This document shows, one piece after another, positions 1 through 5,748 of a DNA stretch of 5,748 nucleotides (positions within the stretch are counted from its first letter, which is position 1; each line of letters starts with the position of its first letter). The DNA lies in NCBI GenBank assembly GCA_023954795.1, contig JAGSHA010000224.1:1-5748 (forward strand), read 5' to 3'. The translations under genes and the position numbers were made by a program. The notes beneath the pieces were generated by a model. It was not told the origin of the DNA and searched no databases. It saw only the letters and a list, made by a program, of their open reading frames with translations. This DNA comes from Oceanospirillaceae bacterium (GTDB lineage Bacteria; Pseudomonadota; Gammaproteobacteria; Pseudomonadales; Balneatricaceae).

Positions 1-6
1 CCCGCA
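1..6 (-). tRNA. 5' end of a second tRNA-fMet copy (partial, cut by window edge)
   Basis: The first ten bases of the window are identical to positions 133-142, which span the 5' end of the complete initiator tRNA gene and its 5' flank. On the minus strand both read TTGA followed by TGCGGG, the start of the acceptor stem. The simplest reading is a tandem second tRNA-fMet gene whose body lies left of the window, with a 55-base spacer (7-61) between the copies. Only six tRNA bases are visible, so the identity rests on this short match and on the known habit of gammaproteobacteria to carry tandem fMet genes (for example metZWV in E. coli). Confidence 0.55.
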
Positions 7-35
7 TCAAAAAAGCGTTGATATAAACTAACTAT

Positions 36-55
36 AAGACAATTTTAACTGTCTT
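36..55 (-). other. Hairpin in the spacer between tandem tRNA genes
   Basis: AAGACA and its complement TGTCTT form the arms of an A+T-rich stem, extended by a G-T wobble pair. It lies just downstream of the tRNA 3' end on the minus strand. It is not followed directly by a T run; the nearest one, six T's, comes about 19 bases later, just before the second tRNA. It therefore does not look like a strong terminator. It could be a processing structure in a two-tRNA precursor, or chance in A+T-rich DNA. Confidence 0.35.
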
Positions 56-61
56 AAGGAT

Positions 62-138
<77 letters not shown>

Positions 139-154
139 TCAACGTGGGGCGTAT

Positions 155-181
155 ATTATAGAGCTGTTACATCAATAACAA
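155..181 (-). promoter_or_regulatory. Likely sigma70 promoter for the tRNA-fMet genes
   Basis: On the minus strand a perfect TATAAT (155-160) lies 16 bases before the mature tRNA 5' end. A TTGTTA-like -35 (176-181) is 15 bases upstream of it; shifting the -35 by one or two bases gives 16-17 base spacing with weaker matches. Downstream of the -10 the sequence is ATACGCCCC, a G+C-rich stretch similar to the discriminators of stringently controlled stable-RNA promoters. Growth-rate or ppGpp control is an inference from that stretch only. The rest of 139-331 is A+T-rich and I see no convincing promoter for the plus-strand gene at 332. Confidence 0.65.
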
Positions 182-331
182 CCTTTTGTTTTAAAAAAGT
201 TAAATTAAGTGCTGCAGTGCAAAAAACACTCTATATCCGTCTATTCAACTGCAAGAGAGATGCTGGAATTTATCCACCATTTTGGTACCTTGCTTTAAAA
301 GTAAAATCGAATCCAACAGAATTGATAACAC

Positions 332-1201
332 GTGTCAGATAACGCCCCTCGCTGCTATATTGGCCTCCCTCAATGGAATCACCCTGACTGGGGAGATGGC
401 CCCTTGGCTGGCAACAGCCAGTCTCACCCCTTGGGCTTATACGCCCGCTACTTCTCTTCTGTAGAAGGTAATACTACGTTTTATGGTTTACCCAGTCCGG
501 ATGCCATCCAGCGCTGGCTGTCAGAAACGACCGAGCCGTTTCGCTTCTGTTTCAAGTTTCCACAAACAATCAGCCATCTCAGCCAACTTCGTCATTGCGA
601 CAAAGAGCTGACTGAACTGTTCAACTGCATGCAGAAACTGGAAGACCGCCTCGGACTGCTATGCCTGCAATTGCCTGAAACATTTAGCCCACACCACCTG
701 CCTCAATTACAAGATTTTTTCAGCATATTACCCACGGGATTCAACTACAGTATCGAGGTGCGCAACATCGGGTTCTTCAAAAAAGACGATCGGGAACGCG
801 ACTTCAACCGCTTACTATTGGATTCAGGCATCAATCGCACCACCTTCGATACCCGACCACTGTTTAACCACCCGGCAACAGACCATGCAACACAAGAAGC
901 ATTAGCTGCTAAACCCAATATGCCAGTACATGTGCTGGCAACAGGCATGCAACCGATGGTTCGTTTTATTACGGCGATGGATTGGGAAAGCAGTACGAAC
1001 TACCTGAACCCCTGGATTAACAAGGTTGTACAGTGGCTGGATGAGGGACGCAGCCCTTACATCTTCCTGCACACTCCCGATAACCGATCAGCCCCGGATG
1101 TTGCCCGTCTATTTGCAGCAAAGCTAGAAGCAGAACGCCCCGGTCAGGTGTGCTTTACCGACTGGCCCGACTCCCAACAGCAACAGAGCGCCTTATTCTG
1201 A
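332..1201 (+). CDS. DUF72 family protein (YecE-like)
   Basis: The 289-residue product matches the DUF72/COG1801 family (E. coli YecE). Visible signatures are YIGLPQW near the N-terminus (9-15), the YFSSVEGNTTFYG block (about 40-52), FKFP (74-77), the LCLQLPETFSP segment, the SIEVRN strand and the RTTFDTRPLF segment. Family members have a TIM-barrel-like fold and their biochemical role is not established. No signal peptide or membrane segment is seen, so it should be cytoplasmic. The start is GTG at 332: an in-frame TAA sits at 326-328, and the YIGLPQW motif begins only eight residues in, as in relatives, so no longer start is possible. No clear Shine-Dalgarno precedes it. Its stop overlaps the start of the next gene by one base (TGATG), indicating an operon. 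Confidence 0.93.
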   Translation: MSDNAPRCYIGLPQWNHPDWGDGPLAGNSQSHPLGLYARYFSSVEGNTTFYGLPSPDAIQRWLSETTEPFRFCFKFPQTISHLSQLRHCDKELTELFNCMQKLEDRLGLLCLQLPETFSPHHLPQLQDFFSILPTGFNYSIEVRNIGFFKKDDRERDFNRLLLDSGINRTTFDTRPLFNHPATDHATQEALAAKPNMPVHVLATGMQPMVRFITAMDWESSTNYLNPWINKVVQWLDEGRSPYIFLHTPDNRSAPDVARLFAAKLEAERPGQVCFTDWPDSQQQQSALF

Positions 1202-1818
1202 TGAATTTTTTATATGTGATGGATCCAATGTGCAGTTGGTGCTGGGCTTTTGCACCAACAATGAAGCGACTCCAGCAACAGTATCCGGATATCCCCATAG
1301 ATTATTTGCTGGGGGGACTTGCACCGGATTCAGATGCCCCTATGCCTCAAGCACTGCAACAGACGATTCAATCAACTTGGCGGCATATCAACCAACATAC
1401 CGGCACACCCTTCAATCATGATTTCTGGACGACCTGCCAACCAAGGCGCAGTACTTACCCTGCCTGTCGTGCGGTATTGGCAGCCGAACAGCTCAGAGAA
1501 GGCTGCACCAGCGACATGATCAACGCAGTTCAACAGGCCTATTATCTGGACGCTAAAAACCCTTCGGATATATCAACACTATCCAACATTGCGGCAAATC
1601 TGGGTCTGGATAAAGATACGTTTATTCGACTTCTTAAATCAGAGCCCATTGAAACCCTGCTGCAACAGCACTTAAAACTGAGCCGACAGATAGGCGCAAA
1701 TGGGTTTCCAAGTTTATATCTGGCAACGGACAACAACACATTGGTACCGATCAGTCTCGGTTACTCAGATTGGGAAACGGTCGAAAGGAAGTTAAAGCAG
1801 GAAATAATGCGGGGATGA
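1201..1818 (+). CDS. DsbA-family thioredoxin-fold protein, CSWC active site
   Basis: The 205-residue product begins MNFLYVMDPMCSWCWAF. It carries a CXXC redox motif (C11-S12-W13-C14) in the first strand-helix of a thioredoxin fold and a likely cis-proline loop, GFPS, at P170. The helical middle region fits the DsbA/FrnE class, specifically the predicted protein-disulfide isomerases of COG3531. There is no signal peptide, so unlike periplasmic DsbA it is probably cytoplasmic; its substrate is unknown. I chose ATG 1201 because it overlaps the stop of the DUF72 gene by one base and the fold starts at once. A GTG at 1150 would add 17 residues with no family resemblance. The upstream Shine-Dalgarno is poor, consistent with translational coupling. 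The stop codon lies inside the terminator hairpin at 1809-1832. Confidence 0.9.
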   Translation: MNFLYVMDPMCSWCWAFAPTMKRLQQQYPDIPIDYLLGGLAPDSDAPMPQALQQTIQSTWRHINQHTGTPFNHDFWTTCQPRRSTYPACRAVLAAEQLREGCTSDMINAVQQAYYLDAKNPSDISTLSNIAANLGLDKDTFIRLLKSEPIETLLQQHLKLSRQIGANGFPSLYLATDNNTLVPISLGYSDWETVERKLKQEIMRG

Positions 1819-1832
1819 GGGATCATCCCCGC
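1809..1832. terminator. Hairpin between convergent genes, probable terminator
   Basis: A perfect 10-bp stem (GCGGGGATGA paired with TCATCCCCGC) with a 4-base GGGA loop sits between the CSWC gene and the convergent cold-shock gene. On the minus strand it is followed by ATTATTTCC, a weak T-rich tail, so it best serves the cold-shock gene, whose stop is at 1842-1844. On the plus strand no T run follows. The TGA stop of the plus-strand gene is the last part of the left arm. Confidence 0.65.
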
Positions 1833-1841
1833 GGGCAGTTA

Positions 1842-2297
1842 TCAGGCACGAACGACAGAAACGTCTTCAGCCTGTAAACCTTTGTCGCTTTCGCGCACGC
1901 TAAACAGTACTTTCTGACCTTCGGCCAGAGAGCGATGACCACGACCACGAATATTGCGGAAGTGAACAAATACATCGTCGCCATTATCACGGGTAATAAA
2001 ACCAAACCCTTTGGAAACGTTAAACCATTTAACAGTACCCATTTCGCGACCATCGTCTTCATCAGACAGGTCGGTCTCTTCCGCACCAGACTGCGCATGA
2101 ACATGCCCAGATGCCGATGCAGTTGCAACTCCCATGGACGCAAATAAAGTACTCGCCAACGCTACAACAAACACAACCAACAGAACAGGAACACTCATTG
2201 GTACTTCAATACCACCGACAGCACCCAGTAAAACGGGCAACAGTACGGCAGCTAAAGCACTGATCACAACACATCGGATAAGCTTATTACCACTCAT
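1842..2297 (-). CDS. Membrane-anchored cold-shock-domain protein
   Basis: The 151-residue product has two parts. Residues about 6-28 and 33-54 are strongly hydrophobic and look like two transmembrane helices joined by a short turn (GGIEVPM). A 30-residue linker ending in an acidic stretch (EETDLSDEDD) follows. Residues 86-151 form a complete cold-shock domain (CspA-like OB fold), with MGTVKWFN, RNP1 KGFGFI (96-101) and RNP2 VFVHF (109-113), the single-stranded RNA/DNA-binding surface. Positive residues at the N-terminus (K5, R8) suggest N-in, and two helices would return the domain to the cytoplasm. The domain begins with its own Met86, so an internal start is conceivable. ATG 2297 is supported by AAGAGA about eight bases upstream. 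A role as an RNA chaperone at the membrane is inferred. Confidence 0.9.
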   Translation of the reverse strand: MSGNKLIRCVVISALAAVLLPVLLGAVGGIEVPMSVPVLLVVFVVALASTLFASMGVATASASGHVHAQSGAEETDLSDEDDGREMGTVKWFNVSKGFGFITRDNGDDVFVHFRNIRGRGHRSLAEGQKVLFSVRESDKGLQAEDVSVVRA

Positions 2298-2339
2298 TTA
2301 GCTATCTCTTAACTCGTCTTTAATTGTTTTTAATGAAAC

Positions 2340-2358
2340 AATGCTAACAAACAGCATT
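2340..2358 (-). promoter_or_regulatory. Inverted repeat in leader of the cold-shock gene
   Basis: AATGCT and AGCATT form a perfect 6-bp inverted repeat around a 7-base spacer. It lies just downstream of the predicted minus-strand -10, so it would sit near the 5' end of the cold-shock gene mRNA. It could be an operator half-site pair or a 5'UTR stem-loop. I did not see the CspA cold-box sequence. Confidence 0.4.
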
Positions 2359-2367
2359 AACCCCACA

Positions 2368-2396
2368 CATATAATCAATTTGATTCTTTTATTCAA
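2368..2396 (-). promoter_or_regulatory. Likely sigma70 promoter of the cold-shock gene
   Basis: On the minus strand TTGAAT (2391-2396) and TATATG (2368-2373) are separated by exactly 17 bases. They lie about 70 bases upstream of the ATG at 2297, giving a predicted leader of roughly 60 bases that includes the inverted repeat at 2340-2358. The call rests only on motif match and position. Confidence 0.5.
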
Positions 2397-2433
2397 CAGC
2401 TTAAGTCATAAATACCCAATTTAATTTAAACTA

Positions 2434-2466
2434 AGGGGATATAAACTATGACGATATACCCTTTTT
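2434..2466 (+). promoter_or_regulatory. Imperfect hairpin with T run upstream of slyX
   Basis: AAGGG plus TATA on the left can pair with TATACCCTT on the right, with a two-base bulge and a loop of about 11 bases, and the right arm runs into five T's. If transcription starts upstream of it, this could act as a weak attenuator. Alternatively TATAAA at 2440-2445 within it is the -10 of the slyX-plsB promoter, although no good -35 is visible. The two readings exclude each other and neither is strong. Confidence 0.3.
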
Positions 2467-2487
2467 CCGAGGTATTTGAGGTAATCC

Positions 2488-2697
2488 ATGTCACAGGATG
2501 AACGATTAACTGAATTGGAAAGCCGTGTCGCTTTCCAGGAAGACACCATTGATAAGATGAGCGCCGAGATGGCCCATCAGGAAAAGCAAATAGAGATGCT
2601 CACCCGAATGGTCAAGATCATCAGCAGCAACCTTGAATCTATGCGCGGTGATCCTTTAAGCTCAGCAGAAGACGAACCACCGCCACCACATTATTGA
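2488..2697 (+). CDS. slyX: SlyX family protein
   Basis: The 69-residue product is a typical full-length SlyX. Residues about 5-52 are a charged amphipathic helix with regular hydrophobic positions, consistent with a short coiled coil. The C-terminus is the family's proline-rich PPPPHY tail (64-69). The family is widespread in Proteobacteria and its function is unknown; in enterobacteria it lies near slyD. The ATG at 2488 is preceded by GAGG with a six-base spacer, a good ribosome binding site. The gene is 25 bases upstream of plsB on the same strand, so the two are probably co-transcribed. Confidence 0.95.
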   Translation: MSQDERLTELESRVAFQEDTIDKMSAEMAHQEKQIEMLTRMVKIISSNLESMRGDPLSSAEDEPPPPHY

Positions 2698-2722
2698 TTT
2701 CCTGAAACGGGAGACGGGCATC

Positions 2723-4999
2723 ATGCACTGGAGCGCACCCTTGCAGCAGTGGCTGCTGAAACTGTTCGTTAAACCCTCGATTATTGGTGAACCGGTGCTC
2801 GCTACCGGACCTCATACCTATTTCGTTCTGGAACATAAGCGCAGCAGTCTTCCACTGGTGCTGCGCAACCTGCTGCCTGCGCTCGATGAAAGCAAATTAC
2901 TGTTTGCCGATTCCGGTGGTGAGCAGCCCCTTGGAGAAGATCTGTATTCGCTGATCAAAGCTCAGCGCAGCAATCCTGATATAGAGATCCAGTTGATTCC
3001 GGTATCCGTATTTTACGGCCACCTGCCAAAGCGCGAAAGAAGCCTGGTACGCGCGCTATTTGGAGAAAGCTGGACGCACGGCTCCCCCATCACCCGTGCT
3101 TTGCGCATCATCCTGAATGGCCGCAAGACACTCCTGTCAGCGGATAAACCGGTATTACTCGATACCCTGAATGAGCTTTCGATTGAGGAAGCCAGCCGTA
3201 AGCTCACCCGGGTATTGCGCACTCATTTTCAAATTACCCGACGCGCCGTACTCGGGCCAGATCTGTCGCATCGCCGGACGCTGCTCAAGCAGATCATGCA
3301 GCATAAGAACGTTCAGTCCACTTTAGATCAGCACTGCGAACAGAAAGGGATAAATCGCTTCAGCGCGGAACAGGAAAGTCAGCGGATACTGGATAGCATC
3401 GCCGCAGATTTCAGCCCCAACGTTGCCCGCATGCTTAACGCCGTTGTCAGCGTCGTAGCTAAACGGCTTTACCCGGATGGAATCCAGCTACACAATACCG
3501 AACAGGTGCGCCGCTTATCCCAGACCCACCAACTGATCTACCTCCCTTGCCACCGCAGCCATATGGACTATGTCACCCTCTCTTGGGCACTGCATCAAAA
3601 AGGCTTGATGCTGCCTCATGTTGCCGCGGGTGATAATCTGAACTTCCCGGTCATTGGCCCAATTTTACGCCGCGGTGGCGCGATCTTTATGCGGCGCTCC
3701 TTCAAAGGGGATCAGCTGTACTACACCTTGTATAAAACCTATCTCGAAACGATGAGCCATCATGGCCATGCACTGGAATACTTTATTGAAGGCGGACGCA
3801 GTCGCACCGGACGGCTATTACACGCCCGCACAGGGCTGCTGCGCATGACCATTGAGTCATACCAGGCCACGCCTAATATTCCTTTAGCGATCATCCCGGT
3901 GTGGATCGGGTATGACCGTTTGATGGAAGGCCAGGGATATCAGGCAGAATTAGCTGGCAGCCCCAAGCAAACAGAAAATCTAAGCAGCAGCTTAGCTGCA
4001 CTATCGCTGCTGGGAAAACGCTACGGTAGTACCCACCTGAATATTGGCGAGCCGATATTGCTGGCCGAGCATGTGAAAATCGATCAATCGGCTGCAGATC
4101 AGGCCGCTAAGCTGGGGCAGATGACATTGCGTCAGATAAACCGCTCAGCGTCCCTACTGCCGATCAGCCTGCTCGCTACCTGTCTGCTGGCAACACCGTC
4201 TCGCCGGATGGACAAAAAGCAACTGATCGAACAGTGCCAGGCACTGATACACCTGCTCAGTCAGTTGCCAGGGCTAGCACTGCACCTTCCCGCTAAGCCC
4301 CCGGAACAGTGGTTAGAACAAGCACAGCGCTATCAGCAAATCAGTATTGTTGATGATCAAGTCTCTATTAGTGAAGAACAGGCCCAAACCCTGACTTTCT
4401 ATCGCAACACCATACTTCACCTGCTCGCCCTCCCCGGCTTATACCTGTTAATGGTGAGGCGTCTTGAGGGCTGCCGCTCCCAGCTTATCAGTCGACTGCT
4501 CAGCCAGCTCTATCCCGTTTTGGATGCTGAACTGACACTGCCCTGGCACAGAGACAATCTCACAAAGACGCTGCGCAGTGTCAGGGACGTGCTGCATGAC
4601 AACGCACTGCTTATAAATCAGCAGCAACACTGGCATGCACCTGAATCCGCCATCAGCCAAATGCTACAAATGACGACAGAACCCATTCTTCTGCGTTACT
4701 ACCTTGTTCTGAGAATTGTTGATCGTTACCAACAGATCAGCCAGAAGGACCTCATCAGTCAAAGCGCCCGACTGGCGACAATGATTCACCGAACCTACGG
4801 ATTTCAATCGAGGGAGTATGCGGATAAACGTGTGCTGAAGAGCTTTATTGAACAAGCTCTGGCTCATGAATTGCTGGGCAGTACGGACGGTCGCATTCGC
4901 CTGAATCAGGACCCGAGCCCATTATTTAAACTGGCGCGTAAGGTTTTACGCCCCCACCTGATCATCAGTATTGATCAGAAACTGGGAAGCGCAGGCTAG
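2723..4999 (+). CDS. plsB: Glycerol-3-phosphate O-acyltransferase PlsB
   Basis: The 758-residue product catalyses the first step of phospholipid synthesis, transferring a fatty acyl group from acyl-ACP or acyl-CoA to sn-glycerol-3-phosphate to give lysophosphatidate at the inner membrane. All four acyltransferase blocks are present: HRSHMD with the catalytic HX4D (H277, D282), GAIFMRRSF (R325), FIEGGRSRTG (E356, G357) and IIPVWIGYD (P392). Their spacings of 48, 79 and 115 residues from the histidine match E. coli PlsB (H306, R354, E385, P421). The protein is about 50 residues shorter than the E. coli enzyme, mostly in the N-terminal region and in the segment after block IV. Family-like sequence continues to the C-terminus, so it appears intact. 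ATG 2723 has GGAG nine bases upstream. Confidence 0.97.
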   Translation: MHWSAPLQQWLLKLFVKPSIIGEPVLATGPHTYFVLEHKRSSLPLVLRNLLPALDESKLLFADSGGEQPLGEDLYSLIKAQRSNPDIEIQLIPVSVFYGHLPKRERSLVRALFGESWTHGSPITRALRIILNGRKTLLSADKPVLLDTLNELSIEEASRKLTRVLRTHFQITRRAVLGPDLSHRRTLLKQIMQHKNVQSTLDQHCEQKGINRFSAEQESQRILDSIAADFSPNVARMLNAVVSVVAKRLYPDGIQLHNTEQVRRLSQTHQLIYLPCHRSHMDYVTLSWALHQKGLMLPHVAAGDNLNFPVIGPILRRGGAIFMRRSFKGDQLYYTLYKTYLETMSHHGHALEYFIEGGRSRTGRLLHARTGLLRMTIESYQATPNIPLAIIPVWIGYDRLMEGQGYQAELAGSPKQTENLSSSLAALSLLGKRYGSTHLNIGEPILLAEHVKIDQSAADQAAKLGQMTLRQINRSASLLPISLLATCLLATPSRRMDKKQLIEQCQALIHLLSQLPGLALHLPAKPPEQWLEQAQRYQQISIVDDQVSISEEQAQTLTFYRNTILHLLALPGLYLLMVRRLEGCRSQLISRLLSQLYPVLDAELTLPWHRDNLTKTLRSVRDVLHDNALLINQQQHWHAPESAISQMLQMTTEPILLRYYLVLRIVDRYQQISQKDLISQSARLATMIHRTYGFQSREYADKRVLKSFIEQALAHELLGSTDGRIRLNQDPSPLFKLARKVLRPHLIISIDQKLGSAG

Positions 5000-5036
5000 A
5001 AAGGTCGAACATGTGAAACAGGGAAACGGCGGCAGA

Positions 5037-5748
5037 TCAGACCAACTTCTTCAGCGTGTAGATATCGTAGCGACTGGATTTTCCCTCTAGCTGAAAGCTA
5101 GGTGCGCGATCACCAATGGTAGGCGCTTTGCGCGGGCGCTTCACAACAACACGGTTTTCTGCAATGGCAATCGCGGCCTCTAACAGCTGCTCCGCATCGG
5201 TATCATCCCCCACCACGGGACGAAATACCCGCATCTCCTTTTTCACTAACGCTGATTTATCGTTGTGCGGAAACATGGGATCAACATACACCACCTGATA
5301 GGATTCACCCGCGGCCTGCTGTGCCCGCATCCACTCGATACTGTTTGCATGATGCAGCTGCATTCGATGAACAATTTCCGCCACATCCCAGTCTGCGGCA
5401 GCTCGTTCAAGGCCATCTTTCAACAACGCATAAATCACCGGCGCCCGCTCCACCAGCGTCATATCACAGCCCAGCGTAGCCAGTACGAATGCGTCCTTGC
5501 CTAAACCGGCGGTCACATCCAATACTTGAGGACGCACACCACTTTTTACGCCAACCGCTTTGGCGATCATCTGCCCTTTACCACCGCCAAACTTTCGCCG
5601 GTGATCTGTTGCGCCCGCAAGAAAATCAGCGTTAATGGCGCCAGGCGCCTTTTTTCCTGTCGCCTGCAGACTCAGCCCATCCAGCCCCACTTGCAGCAGC
5701 ACTTCAAAGCGGTCTATCTCCTCTGATCCTGTCAACAGAGGGCACGAC
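5037..5748 (-). CDS. rsmJ: 16S rRNA (guanine-1516-N2)-methyltransferase RsmJ (5' end missing)
   Basis: The reading frame is open to the right window edge, so the start is outside. A TTG at 5735 is an in-frame candidate but would drop the PLLTGSEE-type N-terminal segment that relatives have, so I do not accept it. Visible RsmJ signatures, numbered from that TTG, are HRRKFGGGKG (45-54), the S-adenosylmethionine-binding VLDVTAGLGKDAF (71-83), the motif IV-like VDPMFPH (151-157), KSALVKKEMRVF (160-171) and VVVKRP (about 197-202). RsmJ methylates N2 of G1516 in 16S rRNA, using SAM. The gene converges on plsB with a 37-base gap (5000-5036), where I see no clear terminator hairpin. Confidence 0.95.
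   Translation of the reverse strand, partial: SCPLLTGSEEIDRFEVLLQVGLDGLSLQATGKKAPGAINADFLAGATDHRRKFGGGKGQMIAKAVGVKSGVRPQVLDVTAGLGKDAFVLATLGCDMTLVERAPVIYALLKDGLERAAADWDVAEIVHRMQLHHANSIEWMRAQQAAGESYQVVYVDPMFPHNDKSALVKKEMRVFRPVVGDDTDAEQLLEAAIAIAENRVVVKRPRKAPTIGDRAPSFQLEGKSSRYDIYTLKKLV

Noticed and set aside
186..331. Promoter for the DUF72 gene
   Set aside because: Several TTG- and TAAA-like words occur in this A+T-rich stretch, but no pair has a sensible 16-18 base spacing, so none is reported.
1150..1200. Longer GTG start for the CSWC protein, adding 17 residues
   Set aside because: The extra residues overlap the DUF72 gene, show no family resemblance and precede a good fold start at ATG 1201 with a one-base stop/start overlap.
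1935..2147. Plus-strand open frame opposite the cold-shock gene
   Set aside because: It lies wholly antisense to the clearly conserved CSD frame and its product has no recognisable features.
5637..5656. GGCG/CGCC hairpin followed by six T's on the plus strand, terminator-like
   Set aside because: The stem is only 4 bp and lies inside the rsmJ coding region, where the bases encode the KKAPGA segment on the other strand. It is about 640 bases past plsB, so chance from coding constraint is the simpler explanation.
5735..5735. TTG as the start of rsmJ
   Set aside because: The frame stays open to the window edge and the residues upstream resemble the conserved N-terminus of RsmJ, which in relatives is at least 20 residues longer.

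Overview
The window looks like ordinary chromosomal DNA from a gammaproteobacterium. The evidence is an initiator tRNA gene close to the enterobacterial one, a PlsB-type glycerol-3-phosphate acyltransferase, SlyX, and RsmJ, a set typical of that class. Base composition looks moderate, and several proteins resemble marine Oceanospirillales/Alteromonadales versions. That finer placement is an impression, not a computed result. I see no mobile element, CRISPR array, phage gene or toxin-antitoxin pair.

Layout from left to right. Positions 1-138 carry an initiator tRNA(fMet) gene on the minus strand, and the first six bases look like the 5' end of a second tandem copy running off the window. A sigma70-like promoter for these genes lies at 155-181. 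On the plus strand, a GTG-started DUF72 (YecE-like) gene (332-1201) overlaps by one base the start of a DsbA-fold CSWC protein gene (1201-1818). These two are probably co-transcribed and translationally coupled. A strong hairpin at 1809-1832 separates them from a convergent minus-strand gene (1842-2297). That gene encodes a small protein with two predicted membrane helices fused to a C-terminal cold-shock domain. A divergent intergenic region (2298-2487) separates it from the plus-strand pair slyX (2488-2697) and plsB (2723-4999). The minus-strand rsmJ gene (5037 to the right edge) converges on plsB and lacks its 5' end.

Functionally this is a housekeeping region: translation initiation (tRNA-fMet), 16S rRNA modification (RsmJ) and phospholipid synthesis (PlsB), plus small proteins of unclear role (DUF72, SlyX, the CSWC protein). 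The least ordinary item is the predicted membrane-anchored cold-shock protein, which would put a single-stranded nucleic-acid-binding domain at the inner membrane. I found no evidence of a multi-gene novel system.
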